33,580 nucleotides of DNA, from positions 1 to 33,580 of the forward strand of contig JADLHC010000302.1 in the NCBI GenBank assembly GCA_020849035.1, read 5' to 3'. The first letter of the stretch is position 1. Every line of letters begins with the position of its first letter. Below the pieces are notes generated by a model. The model was not told the origin of the DNA, ran no database searches, and saw only the letters and a list, made by a program, of their open reading frames with translations. Shown piece by piece: positions 16,561 to 25,831 of this stretch. The position numbers and the translations under genes were made by a program. The stretch is from Planctomycetia bacterium (GTDB lineage: Bacteria; Planctomycetota; MHYJ01; WSZJ01).

Positions 16561-17357
16561 GCCCGGGGCGTGCCGGGACCGGCCGTGGGCGGGCCGAACC
16601 TGCGGGTCTTGTGCTGCCGCTTCTTCACGGCGAGATCCGCATCCGCGGCCATGATGAGCTCGGAGGCGGAGCGGCCGTTTTCGCCGCTGGCGGCGATGCC
16701 GGCGCTGATCGTGTGGCCGGTGCGGTCGAGCACGGCCTGGCGTGCGCGTTCGGCGACGGAGACGGCCCCCTCGCGCGACCCCGGCGCCACGATCAGGAAT
16801 TCGTCTCCGCCATACCGCCCGAGGGTGTCGCCGCGTCGAAGCGCCGCGCGGAGCGCGTCGGCGACCTGCCGGAGCAGGCGGTCGCCGGCAAGGTGGCCCT
16901 GGGTGTCGTTTACCTCTTTGAAGTTGTCCATGTCCATGAGGATCACGGCAACGGGATCGGTGGATCGCTCGGAGCGGGCGAGGGCGCGATCGAGTTCATC
17001 GAGGACGAATCGGCGCGTGCTTGCGGCGGTGAGGGAGTCCGTCGTGGCCTCGTGCTGGAGGCGTTCGAAGAGCTCCCGATTGCGAGTCTTGAGGTCCTCG
17101 AAGAGGGTGCCGAACGCGCCGAAGATGACGGCGAAGGCGAAGGGATGGGCGAGGAAGTAGATGTGCCAGGGGTGCTCGAGGAGGATGGAGAAGGGAGACC
17201 TGTGTCCGAAGTTGTCGAGGAGGAGGTGGTCGAGGGCGAGCGAGAAGATCGGGATGGGCAGGCCCCAGGCGAACCCGAACCAGGCGAAGCGATTCCGGCG
17301 GAGGTCGTAGGTGTGACCCCGACAAAGGGCCCGAAGGAAGGAACCCAGGGTTTCCAT
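16557..17357 (-). CDS. Membrane-anchored diguanylate cyclase (GGDEF)
   Basis: Makes c-di-GMP from two GTP. About 266 aa from the ATG at 17357 (METLGSFLRAL); the ORF runs on to a TTG at 17438, but this would start inside a palindrome and I see no ribosome site. The N-terminal half has two hydrophobic segments (FAWFGFAWGLPIPIFSLAL; IYFLAHPFAFAVIFGAFGTLF) and a short coiled linker FEDLKTRNRELFERLQHEATTDSLT. The GGDEF domain is intact: MDMDNFKEVNDTQGHLAGD for GTP and metal binding, then RYGGDEFLIV. The inhibitory I-site RxxD is present as RRGD five residues upstream, so product feedback is expected. No classical sensor domain is seen; the membrane part may sense. Confidence 0.92.
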   Translation of the reverse strand: METLGSFLRALCRGHTYDLRRNRFAWFGFAWGLPIPIFSLALDHLLLDNFGHRSPFSILLEHPWHIYFLAHPFAFAVIFGAFGTLFEDLKTRNRELFERLQHEATTDSLTAASTRRFVLDELDRALARSERSTDPVAVILMDMDNFKEVNDTQGHLAGDRLLRQVADALRAALRRGDTLGRYGGDEFLIVAPGSREGAVSVAERARQAVLDRTGHTISAGIAASGENGRSASELIMAADADLAVKKRQHKTRRFGPPTAGPGTPRA

Positions 17358-17418
17358 GGAGAACTCGCGTGCAAACCTGAGACCGGGGGTGCTGGAAATT
17401 GCCAGGAATCTTCGGACC

Positions 17419-17438
17419 TTGACGCGCAATAGCGTCAA
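17419..17438. promoter_or_regulatory. Perfect inverted repeat, candidate enhancer site for an NtrC-type activator
   Basis: TTGACGC-GCAATA-GCGTCAA: two perfect 7-bp arms around a 6-bp spacer. Its centre is about 80 bp upstream of the -24 element of the sigma54 promoter at 17507 and about -104 from the expected transcription start, where enhancer-binding proteins usually sit. A related TTGACGC half-site recurs at 22017-22023 and a GCGTCA at 22076-22081 in the usp intergenic region. Direct binding is inferred. Confidence 0.5.
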
Positions 17439-17506
17439 ATCCAGCGGCGTTGTGTATTTTCGCGCTGCGGACCCGCCGGAACCCGCAATTTTCCCCCTTG
17501 TCCACC

Positions 17507-17522
17507 CGGCACTTCCCTTGCA
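17507..17522 (+). promoter_or_regulatory. Sigma54 (-24/-12) promoter of the NtrC-family gene
   Basis: CGGCAC-TTCCC-TTGCA matches the TGGCAC-N5-TTGCA consensus at 10 of 11 positions, including the invariant GG and GC with correct spacing. Transcription would start near 17532, about 25 nt before the ATG at 17558. The downstream gene encodes an enhancer-binding protein of the class that activates such promoters, so positive autoregulation is likely. Confidence 0.72.
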
Positions 17523-17557
17523 GAACCGATTCGCCCCCCCCCTTTCACGGTGCGCCC

Positions 17558-18949
<1,392 letters not shown>

Positions 18950-18981
18950 CGCCGTCGGCTCGCGCGGTGGTGAGTCGCGTC

Positions 18982-19827
18982 ATGGACGAATCTCCGCGGA
19001 TGGACGCCTACTCGCCGGCCGAGATGGCGGCGCGGGTGGAAGAGACGGGAGTGAAGAAGGCGGGGCTGGGCGCGGGCCCGACGCTGGCGCTGGCAGTGCT
19101 CGCGGGGGCGTTCATCGGGCTTGGCGCGGCGTTCTCGGTCGTAGCCGCGACAGACACGCGTCTCGGGTACGGCCCGTCGAGACTGCTGACCGGGCTCTCG
19201 TTCTCGCTCGGGCTGATCCTCGTGGTGGTCGCCGGGGCGGAGCTGTTCACGGGAAACGTGCTGCTGGTGATGGCCTGGGCGAGCCGGCGCGTGACGACGG
19301 TGCGGCTGCTCCGGAACTGGGGGCTGGCCTACGCGGGGAACTTCGCCGGGGCCGCGGCCACGGCGGCCGCGATCTACGCCTCCCGACGCTGGACCGACGC
19401 GGACTCGCAGCCGGGAGTGACGGCGCTTCGCATCGCGCTGGCGAAGTGCACGCTGCCCTTCGGCACGGCGTTCGTGCTCGGGGCGCTGTGCAACGCGCTG
19501 GTCTGCCTGGCGGTCTGGCTCTGCTTCAGTGCTCGGACCACCACCGACAAGATTCTCTCGATCCTGTTCCCGATCACGGCGTTCGTTGCGCTCGGCTTCG
19601 AGCACAGCGTGGCGAACATGTACTTCATCCCGCTGGGGATTCTGCTCAGGGGCGAAGCGTCGGTGCTTGCGGCCGGCGGATGGAGCGCGTCGTCGATGAC
19701 GCCGGTCTGCTGGGAGGGTCTGGCGGCGAACCTGGTGCCGGTGACGCTGGGGAACGTTCTGGGCGGGGGGGTGATGGTGGCCGCGATCTACTGGTACGTC
19801 TATCTGCGGCGGCGTGCGTCGGACTGA
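18982..19827 (+). CDS. Formate/nitrite transporter (FNT) family channel
   Basis: Inner-membrane pentameric channel for small monovalent anions (formate, nitrite, lactate or hydrosulfide in known members). About 281 aa from the ATG at 18982; a GTG at 18967 is an alternative. The N-terminus DAYSPAEMAARVEETGVKKA is typical of FNT proteins. Six hydrophobic segments are present. The family's first signature appears as GAFIGLGAAFSVVA, the omega-loop region as VVAGAELFTGNVLLV, and the pore-His region as FVALGFEHSVANMYFIPLGI, where the conserved His is seen. Which anion it carries is not decided by the sequence. It starts 32 bp after the NtrC-family gene, so it probably belongs to the same transcript. 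Confidence 0.93.
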   Translation: MDESPRMDAYSPAEMAARVEETGVKKAGLGAGPTLALAVLAGAFIGLGAAFSVVAATDTRLGYGPSRLLTGLSFSLGLILVVVAGAELFTGNVLLVMAWASRRVTTVRLLRNWGLAYAGNFAGAAATAAAIYASRRWTDADSQPGVTALRIALAKCTLPFGTAFVLGALCNALVCLAVWLCFSARTTTDKILSILFPITAFVALGFEHSVANMYFIPLGILLRGEASVLAAGGWSASSMTPVCWEGLAANLVPVTLGNVLGGGVMVAAIYWYVYLRRRASD

Positions 19828-19879
19828 ACCCGCGGTGGAAATCGGGAAACAGCGGGCTGCGCAATTTCCCGCACCCGGT

Positions 19880-19885
19880 TAGAAT
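19880..19885 (+). promoter_or_regulatory. -10 element TAGAAT of the globin-coupled kinase gene
   Basis: TAGAAT ends 11 nt before the ATG at 19897, so the transcript would have at most a few leader bases. No ribosome-binding site lies between, which fits a leaderless or near-leaderless start. The region between the FNT stop and this ATG is 69 bp and otherwise unremarkable. Confidence 0.5.
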
Positions 19886-19896
19886 CCCGGCCCGCC

Positions 19897-21105
19897 ATGT
19901 TCCCACTCTCGGACCGAGACGTTCTGGCACGCAAGGCCTTCCTCCATCTCACCGAGGAAGACGAACGCCTCCTGCGCGAGGTCCACTCCCTGCTCTCGCA
20001 GCACGCCGATGCGCTCATCAACCGCTTCTACGAGTACCTGCTCTCCGACGAACGCACGCGCAGAATGCTCGAGGCTCCCGGTCAGGTCGAACGGCTCAAG
20101 GCCCTTCAACGCACCTACTTTCTCCGGCTGACCGCCGGGAATTACGACGCCGCCTACTTCAGCGAGCGGGTCCGCGTTGGCCAGACCCACGAGCGAGTGG
20201 GACTCCCGCCCGAGCTCTACATGGGCGCATATCACCGCTACTACCAGATCGCGACGGAGATCATCCGCGGCGCGTTCCCGCCCGGCGATGCCAGGGCGAA
20301 CCGGACCGTCCAGGCTCTCGGCAAGATCATCACGCTCGACATGAGCCTCGCGATCGACGCCTACATCGACAGCGCGCACTCCAGGCTCCACGCCCGCAAC
20401 GAGGAGCTGATGCGCCTGCAGGCTGCGAAGAATGTCCTGACGAACATGATCATCCACGACCTCCAGAACCCGATCGCGGGCATTCGGGCGTTCCTCGAGC
20501 TGCTCCAGACTCGACAGTCGGGGCTGACGGAGAGCGAGATGGATGCGCTGCATGAAGCGCTGCGCCGGTGCGACGACCTGGGCGAGATGGTCATGAACGT
20601 GCTGCAAGTGAGCCGCGCCGAGGTCGGGTCCCTGGACGTGAACGCGGAGTCGGTGGACCTGGCGGATCTGGCGCGCCGGAGCGTCTCCGCGTTCGCGCTG
20701 CATGCGGGCCAGGCAGGGCGGACGCTCACGGTCGACGCGCCCGGGGAGCTGCCGATCCGGTCCGACCAGTCGCTGCTGAAGCGCATTTTCTACAACCTGA
20801 TCCGGAATGCGCTGCGTCACACGCCGCGGGGCACGCGCGTGGTGGTCCGCGTGGGGTCCGCCGGGGCGGGGAAGGCCGAGATCCTGGTGTCGGACAACGG
20901 GCCGGGGATCCCGCGGGAGGTGCTGCCGCTGCTTTTCCATCAGCACGGCGGGGAGCAGCTGCGCGCCGCCGGGCTCCGCGTCGACACGGGCCTGGGGCTT
21001 TCGTTCTGCCGCTCGGCGGTCAACGCGCTGGGCGGGACGATCGAGGTGGAAAGCGACGGGCGAAGCGGCACGGTGTTCCGCATCCTGCTCGGGAACGCGC
21101 CGTAG
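19897..21105 (+). CDS. Globin-coupled sensor histidine kinase
   Basis: A 402-aa soluble kinase. Residues 1 to about 165 are a protoglobin-type heme sensor: FLHLTEEDERLLREVHSLL, FYEYLLSDERTRRML (distal-side Tyr candidate), and VRVGQTHERVGLPPELYMGAYH, whose His98 is the expected proximal heme ligand. The transmitter follows: H-box NMIIHDLQNPIAGI (His187), N-box FYNLIRNALRHTP, G1 SDNGPGIP, G2 TGLGLSF. It should bind O2, NO or CO through heme and change kinase activity; which gas is not visible. No receiver gene is adjacent downstream. The nearest is the NtrC-family regulator two genes upstream, making them a plausible, untested pair. Globin domains are more often joined to methyl-accepting or GGDEF outputs than to kinases. 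Confidence 0.93.
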   Translation: MFPLSDRDVLARKAFLHLTEEDERLLREVHSLLSQHADALINRFYEYLLSDERTRRMLEAPGQVERLKALQRTYFLRLTAGNYDAAYFSERVRVGQTHERVGLPPELYMGAYHRYYQIATEIIRGAFPPGDARANRTVQALGKIITLDMSLAIDAYIDSAHSRLHARNEELMRLQAAKNVLTNMIIHDLQNPIAGIRAFLELLQTRQSGLTESEMDALHEALRRCDDLGEMVMNVLQVSRAEVGSLDVNAESVDLADLARRSVSAFALHAGQAGRTLTVDAPGELPIRSDQSLLKRIFYNLIRNALRHTPRGTRVVVRVGSAGAGKAEILVSDNGPGIPREVLPLLFHQHGGEQLRAAGLRVDTGLGLSFCRSAVNALGGTIEVESDGRSGTVFRILLGNAP

Positions 21106-21106
21106 C

Positions 21107-21138
21107 GCCCCCGCGCAGGAGGTCGGGCGCGGGCGGGC
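21107..21138. terminator. Stem-loop between convergent kinase and usp genes
   Basis: In the 33-bp gap between two convergent stops, CCGCGC (21111-21116) pairs with GCGCGG (21127-21132), and GCCC (21107-21110) can pair with GGGC (21135-21138) around a 2-nt bulge. There is no T-tract, so it is at most a weak or mRNA-protecting structure. Confidence 0.35.
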
Positions 21139-21990
21139 CTACTTCGCCCGGACGACCAGCATCGGCACCGTCGCCCCCCGCAGGACCTTCTCCGTCACGC
21201 TTCCCATCACCCATCGCGACGGGCCGCTGCGGCCGTGGGTGCTCATCGCCAGCAGGTCCACGCCATGCCGCTTGGTTGCGTCGAGGATCTCGGAGGCGGG
21301 GTCGCCGAGGCGGATGACCGGGTCCACCGGGATTCCCTCCGAGGCGAGGTCCTTCACGGCGATGCGCACGAGAGGTTCGCCTTCTCCCGCTTTTCCCTCG
21401 GAGGTCGGTTCCACGACGCCGAGCACCAGCACGCTGGCCCCGACGGCTTTGGCGAAAGTCTTGACGTGCGGCAGGACCGCCAGCGACTTCTCGCTGCCGT
21501 CGATCGGGACGAGGATGCGCCGGAACGGGATCTCCTGGACTGGAGTGCGGTCCGCGCCGACGGCGGCTTCCTTGTAGGACCGCACCAGCAGGATCGGGAT
21601 CTCGCTCGCGCGGACCACCTTCTCCGCCACGCTGCCGAAAACGAACCGCGACAGCCCCGTCCGCCCGTGAGTGGCCATCGCGATCAGCGTCGCCTTCTCG
21701 TCGCGCGCCGCGTCGAGCACCGACGTCGCTTCGCCCCCGACCCGCACGAGGCCGCGGACGCTGACGCCTTCCTTACGGAGCTGGCGCTCGAGCGCCCCCA
21801 CGTAGCGCTCGGCCTCCGCCTTGAGATCGGAGAGCAGCGGGGCGTATTCGACACCCGGCTGCACGGGGACGGGGCCGGCCTCGAAGAGGATGACGCTGGC
21901 GTCCTTGACGCGCAGGAGCCTGCAGACCTGGCCGAGGACGGCCTCGGCGACTTCGGAGCCATCGAGGGGAACGAGGATGCGTTCGAGCAT
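21139..21990 (-). CDS. Universal stress protein with two Usp domains
   Basis: A 283-aa cytoplasmic protein made of two UspA domains (about 1-140 and 153-283), each beginning RILVP(L/I)DGSE. Both copies keep the ATP-binding signature G-x2-G-x9-G-S: THGRTGLSRFVFGSVAEK and THGRSGPSRWVMGSVTEK, so both halves should bind ATP. It is the first of three tandem-domain Usp genes here and is divergent from the second. GGAGG stands before the ATG, and a sigma54-like sequence is found about 30-45 bp upstream. Role: stress or starvation survival, mechanism unknown in general for this family. Confidence 0.95.
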   Translation of the reverse strand: MLERILVPLDGSEVAEAVLGQVCRLLRVKDASVILFEAGPVPVQPGVEYAPLLSDLKAEAERYVGALERQLRKEGVSVRGLVRVGGEATSVLDAARDEKATLIAMATHGRTGLSRFVFGSVAEKVVRASEIPILLVRSYKEAAVGADRTPVQEIPFRRILVPIDGSEKSLAVLPHVKTFAKAVGASVLVLGVVEPTSEGKAGEGEPLVRIAVKDLASEGIPVDPVIRLGDPASEILDATKRHGVDLLAMSTHGRSGPSRWVMGSVTEKVLRGATVPMLVVRAK

Positions 21991-22020
21991 GGGGAACCTC
22001 CGATCCGGGTGAGGAATTGA

Positions 22021-22036
22021 CGCACAAGGCGTGCCG
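22021..22036 (-). promoter_or_regulatory. Sigma54-like promoter candidate for the minus-strand usp gene
   Basis: Minus strand CGGCAC-GCCTT-GTGCG has the GG and GC pairs at the correct distance and matches the TGGCAC-N5-TTGCA consensus at 8 of 11 positions. Start would fall near 22011, about 20 nt before the ATG. In DNA this GC-rich such partial matches arise by chance, so confidence is low. Confidence 0.3.
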
Positions 22037-22148
22037 GGGACAACGAGGCGCAGGGAGGACCCAGCTCCCGGGCTTGCGTCATTTTCCGCTGAAGTCAGTG
22101 TAATTGGGCAGGACGCTTACCGCATGAGGTAATCTGCCTGCGTCGGCG

Positions 22149-22164
22149 CGGCCTTGGTTTTGCG
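22149..22164 (+). promoter_or_regulatory. Weak sigma54-like promoter candidate for the plus-strand usp gene
   Basis: CGGCCT-TGGTT-TTGCG keeps GG, GC and the TTGC core at the right spacing (7 of 11 consensus positions), about 38 bp before the ATG at 22202. An imperfect operator-like repeat TTACC-GCATGA-GGTAA lies at 22117-22132 in the same intergenic region. Both are suggestive only. Confidence 0.22.
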
Positions 22165-22201
22165 CCTTTGCCTGATCCCTCGGATTGCCAGGAGGTGCAC
22201 C

Positions 22202-23104
22202 ATGTACCGGAACATCCTCGTTCCCGTCGACGGAAGCGACCTGTCGGAGTACGCGATCCCGTACGCGATCGAGATCGCCCGACGTGCGAAGGGGCGCGTG
22301 CGGCTGCTGCGCGCCATGCCCGAATCGCTCATCGTGACCGACATCCCGGTCTCGATCCAGGCGTCCGCCCGCAAGCTCGCGCAGGCCGAGGTGGACCGGC
22401 TCGTCAAAGCCTACGGAACCGCCGAAGTCCCCGTCGACGCCGAGGTCCGGATCGGCTTCCCCCTGGAGGAGATCAAGCGCGCCGCGACGAAGGCCGACCT
22501 CGTGGTCATGACGACCCATGGCCGCGGCGGGATCCAGCGATGGGTGATGGGAAGCGTGGCGGACAAGGTCATCCGCCTGAGTGCCCGCCCGGTGCTGGTG
22601 ATCCATCCGCCGGCCAAGCGGTCCAAGGCGATGGCCGCCGCCGGCGCCCTGCGCATGTTCCGCGACGCGATGGTCTCGCTCGACGGCTCCCCCATGTCCG
22701 CGCAGGCTCTTCGCGAACTGCGCCAGATCTCGGAGGGCGGGACGCGCGTGCACCTCGTGAGGGTGGTGGCTGCGGACGCGGCGCCCGCGGCGGTGGACCT
22801 TGCCGCGGGCCAGCTGAAGGACGCGGCGAGCGACCTCGTCGCGCGCGGGGTGAACGTCGTGCAGGCCGTTGAGAAGAACGACAGCCCGGCGGAGGCGATC
22901 GTGGACTACGCGCTGAAGAAGGGCTGCGGCGTGATTGCGATGACGACGCGCGGCGCGGGCGGCGTCGAGCGCTGGCTGCTCGGCGGCGTGACCGACAAGG
23001 TCGTCCGTCACGGGCCGACGCCGGTCCTGGTGCTGAGGGCGGCGCGGGCTCTCTGGAAGGGTGGGAAGCGGCCGCTGGGTCGGCGGAACATCCCCGTCAT
23101 CTGA
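22202..23104 (+). CDS. Universal stress protein with two Usp domains
   Basis: A 300-aa tandem Usp protein starting MYRNILVPVDGSDLSEYA. The first domain has an intact ATP motif, THGRGGIQRWVMGSVADK. The second reads TRGAGGVERWLLGGVTDK, where the terminal Ser/Thr of the motif is Gly, so its nucleotide binding may be weaker. The second domain also has a less typical start (AMVSLDGSPMSAQ). The ATG at 22202 is preceded by GGAGGTGCACC; the longer ORF in the track is an upstream extension. A third usp gene follows after 26 bp, so the two are co-transcribed. Confidence 0.94.
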   Translation: MYRNILVPVDGSDLSEYAIPYAIEIARRAKGRVRLLRAMPESLIVTDIPVSIQASARKLAQAEVDRLVKAYGTAEVPVDAEVRIGFPLEEIKRAATKADLVVMTTHGRGGIQRWVMGSVADKVIRLSARPVLVIHPPAKRSKAMAAAGALRMFRDAMVSLDGSPMSAQALRELRQISEGGTRVHLVRVVAADAAPAAVDLAAGQLKDAASDLVARGVNVVQAVEKNDSPAEAIVDYALKKGCGVIAMTTRGAGGVERWLLGGVTDKVVRHGPTPVLVLRAARALWKGGKRPLGRRNIPVI

Positions 23105-23130
23105 GGGCGGTGCGGATCGGAGGTGGAGCC

Positions 23131-23967
23131 ATGCTGAGGCACGTCCTGGTCCCGCTGGACGCTTCCCCGGGGGCGGAGTCGATCCTGGACCGGCTGATGC
23201 CGATCCTGGGCCGGCCGGGGACGGACACCGTGCTGCTCCACATCGCCGTCCCGCCACTCGCCGCTGCGCTGGACCCGCGTGCGGCTGACGATGCGCGGGC
23301 GGAGGCGCAGGGGTACGTGAAGGCGGCGGCGAAGCGGCTGTCGGCGAAAGGCGTGCGGTGCCGCGGCGTGGTGCGGCCCGGGTCTCCCGCGGCGGCGATC
23401 CTGGAGGCGGCGGCGGAGAAGACCAACGGGATGATCGCGATGGCGACGCACGCCAGGCGGGGGCTGGCCCGGGTGGCGTTCGGGAGCGTCGGGGAGAGCG
23501 TGCTGCGGGAGAGCCCGGTCCCGGTGCTCCTGCTGCGGGTTGCGGAGGAGGGGAAGGCGGCGCCGCTGAAGGTCCGGCGGATCGTGGTGCCGATCGACGG
23601 GAGCGCGCTGGCGCTGGAGGTGGCGCCGCACGTCGCCGAGCTCGTGCAGGCGTTCGGGGCGAGGGTGACGCTGGTGCACGTGCTGCCGCCGAAGCCGGCG
23701 ATGGGGGAGACGGTCGCGCACGCGGAGCGGGTCGTGGAGGAGGCGAAGGCGCTGTTCTCGGAGGAGGGAGTGGACTGCGACGCGCTGGTTCGCACGGGGG
23801 ACGCGGCCGAGGAGATCGTGGACGCGGCGGAGCTGAAGCGGGCCGACCTGGTGGCGATCACGTCGCACGGCCGGTCCGGGATCGCGCGGGCGGTGCTGGG
23901 GAGCGTGGCGGAGCGGGTGCTCCGCACATGCCCCGTGCCGCTGCTGGTGTCGCGTTCGCGGGCCTGA
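23131..23967 (+). CDS. Universal stress protein with two Usp domains
   Basis: A 278-aa tandem Usp protein, start MLRHVLVPLDASPGAES, with GGAGGTGG before the ATG at 23131. First domain: THARRGLARVAFGSVGES, in which the first Gly of the ATP signature is Ala. Second domain: SHGRSGIARAVLGSVAER, intact. It follows the previous usp gene at 26 bp and converges with the chaperonin gene, 11 bp separating the stops. Between them the three genes encode six Usp domains, four with a complete ATP signature. Confidence 0.94.
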   Translation: MLRHVLVPLDASPGAESILDRLMPILGRPGTDTVLLHIAVPPLAAALDPRAADDARAEAQGYVKAAAKRLSAKGVRCRGVVRPGSPAAAILEAAAEKTNGMIAMATHARRGLARVAFGSVGESVLRESPVPVLLLRVAEEGKAAPLKVRRIVVPIDGSALALEVAPHVAELVQAFGARVTLVHVLPPKPAMGETVAHAERVVEEAKALFSEEGVDCDALVRTGDAAEEIVDAAELKRADLVAITSHGRSGIARAVLGSVAERVLRTCPVPLLVSRSRA

Positions 23968-23978
23968 CGGTCGGCAGG

Positions 23979-25595
23979 TCACTCGATCCCGGGGGCGGTC
24001 TTCTCCCCGGGCTTCGCCGGGATTTCGGTCATGGTCGCCTGGGTGAGCAAGAGGATCCCGGCGACGGAGACGGCGTTCTCCAGCGCGACGCGGACGACCT
24101 TGGTGGGATCGATGATCCCGGCTTCGAGGAGATCGACCCACCTCCCGGTTGCCGCATCGAATCCGTGCGCGCCCTTTCCCGACTTCATCCGGTCCACGAC
24201 GACGCCCGGGTCGGCGCCTGAGTTCTCCGCGATCTGCCGCGCCGGCTCCTCCAGGGCGCGGCGCAGGATGCGGACTCCCGTGCGCTCGTCGCCCTCGGCG
24301 GAGGCCTCGATCGGATCCAGCACGAGAACGGCCCGGAGCAGCGCCAGCCCGCCCCCGGGGACGATCCCCTCCGCGACGGCGGCCCGTGTCGAGGAGACCG
24401 CGTCGTCGAACGCCTCCGTGCGGTTCTTCAGCTCCGCCTCGCTCGGCGCGCCGACCCGGATCACCGCCACGCCGCCCGAGAGCTTCGCGAGCCGCTCGCG
24501 CAGCTTCTCCCTGTCGTAGTCGCCGGTCGCCGCCTCGATCTGCCGCCGGAGCTGCCCGATCCGTCCCTGGATGTCCGCCTTCGCCCCTGCCCCGCCCACG
24601 ACCGTCGTCGCCTCCTGCGCCACGACGACCCTCTGCGCCCGCCCCAGCATCTCCGGCTTCGCCTGGTCCAGCTTGACGCCAAGGTCCTCCGAAACGACGC
24701 GCCCCGCCGTCAGGATCGCCAGGTCCTCCAGCATTTCCTTCCGCCGGTCCCCGTAACCCGGCGCCTTCACGGCCGCAACCTGAAGCACCCCGCGGAGCTT
24801 GTTCACGAGAAGCGTCGCCAGCGCGTCGCCATCCACGTCCTCGGCGACGATGAGGAGCGGGCGGGACTGGTGCGCGACCGCCTCGAGAATCGGAACGAGG
24901 TCCGCCGCGTTCCCGATCTTCCGGTCCGTGACGAGGATCATCGGATCCTCCAGCACGGCCTCCATCCTCTCCCGGTCCGTCACGAAATAGGGCGAGATCC
25001 AGCCCCGGTCGAACTGCATCCCCTCCACGACATCGAGCTGCGTCTCGGTCGTCTTCGCCTCCTCCACCGTCACGACCCCCTCGCTTCCCACGCGCTCGAT
25101 CGCCTCCGCCACCACTTTCCCGATCGACTCGTCGTTGTGGGCGGAGACCGTCGCCACCTGCTCCTTCTCCTTCCGGCTTTTCACAGGGCGCGACAGATCC
25201 CTGATCCCTTTCACCGCCGCTGTCATCCCGCGGTCCAGCCCACGCTTCAGGTCCACCGCGCTCGCCCCCGCCGCGACGTTCCGCAGTCCTTCCGCGAGAA
25301 TGCGCCACGCCAGCACCGTCGACGTGCTCGTCCCGTCTCCCACCACGTCTCCCGTCTTCTCCGCCGCCTGCCGGAGCACCTGCGCGCCCAGGGCCTCTTC
25401 CGCATCCTCGAGCTCGAACTCCTTCGCAATCGTCACTCCGTCGTTGCAGACCAGCGGCGTCCCCCACGACTTCGCGATCAGGACGCACTTCGACTTCGGT
25501 CCCAGCGTGAGCCGCACGGCGTCGGCGAGCTTGCCTGCGCCGCGGAGGAGTTTTTCGTGGGCTTCGGGCTGGAAGAGGACGCGTTTCTTCGGCAT
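23979..25595 (-). CDS. Divergent stand-alone GroEL-family chaperonin
   Basis: A 538-aa group I chaperonin subunit. ATP-binding segments are recognisable: VRLTLGPKSKCVLI, CNDGVTIAKEFELED (Asp52 equivalent), GDGTSTSTVLA (Asp87 equivalent, normally GDGTTTATVLA) and FDDAVSSTRAAVAEGIVPGGGLALL (Asp398 region), so ATPase function is likely. It differs from housekeeping GroEL in many usually invariant places, lacks the Gly-Gly-Met tail (it ends KPGEKTAPGIE) and has no groES beside it. I take it for an accessory paralogue, its partner co-chaperonin being elsewhere. AGGAG precedes the ATG at 25595. No CIRCE operator is visible; GGGCGC-ACGCT-TTGCG at 25672-25687 (minus) is a weak sigma54-like sequence. 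Assignment to the family is certain, to a housekeeping role not. Confidence 0.92.
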   Translation of the reverse strand: MPKKRVLFQPEAHEKLLRGAGKLADAVRLTLGPKSKCVLIAKSWGTPLVCNDGVTIAKEFELEDAEEALGAQVLRQAAEKTGDVVGDGTSTSTVLAWRILAEGLRNVAAGASAVDLKRGLDRGMTAAVKGIRDLSRPVKSRKEKEQVATVSAHNDESIGKVVAEAIERVGSEGVVTVEEAKTTETQLDVVEGMQFDRGWISPYFVTDRERMEAVLEDPMILVTDRKIGNAADLVPILEAVAHQSRPLLIVAEDVDGDALATLLVNKLRGVLQVAAVKAPGYGDRRKEMLEDLAILTAGRVVSEDLGVKLDQAKPEMLGRAQRVVVAQEATTVVGGAGAKADIQGRIGQLRRQIEAATGDYDREKLRERLAKLSGGVAVIRVGAPSEAELKNRTEAFDDAVSSTRAAVAEGIVPGGGLALLRAVLVLDPIEASAEGDERTGVRILRRALEEPARQIAENSGADPGVVVDRMKSGKGAHGFDAATGRWVDLLEAGIIDPTKVVRVALENAVSVAGILLLTQATMTEIPAKPGEKTAPGIE

Positions 25596-25785
25596 GGGTG
25601 TTCTCCTGGAATGGCGGCGTCCGGACACAGGCAGAGGGGTGCCGAAGAGTCGGCAGCCGGGGGGCGAAGGTCGCAAAGCGTGCGCCCGCGGGGGCGAAAG
25701 GGGCGGGGCGCGGGCAAACCCTCGGTGGATTGCGGGATTATCCGCGGCTGGCCAGCGAATGGGACCGGCCAGGTCTCAAACCGCG

Positions 25786-25801
25786 CGGCACCGTATTCGC
25801 A
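25786..25801 (+). promoter_or_regulatory. Sigma54-like promoter candidate upstream of mobB
   Basis: CGGCAC-CGTAT-TCGCA matches the -24/-12 consensus at 9 of 11 positions with correct GG-GC spacing. Start would fall near 25812, 20 nt before the mobB ATG, whose ribosome site GGAGGAG lies between. A sigma54 promoter for mobB is unusual, so chance remains possible. Confidence 0.35.
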
Positions 25802-25831
25802 TCCTCCCCACCATTCCTCGGAGGAGCCCTC

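Noticed and set aside
17358-17438. Extended N-terminus of the GGDEF protein from the TTG at 17438
   Set aside because: The start would lie in the palindrome, there is no ribosome site, and the added residues have no recognisable domain; ATG 17357 is simpler.
23008-25488. 826-aa minus-strand ORF over usp and chaperonin genes
   Set aside because: It overlaps recognisable usp genes and the chaperonin in other frames and has the Arg/Gly/Pro-rich composition of an out-of-frame reading in GC-rich DNA.
25596-25700. CIRCE/HrcA operator upstream of the chaperonin gene
   Set aside because: No TTAGCACTC-N9-GAGTGCTAA-like repeat is present.
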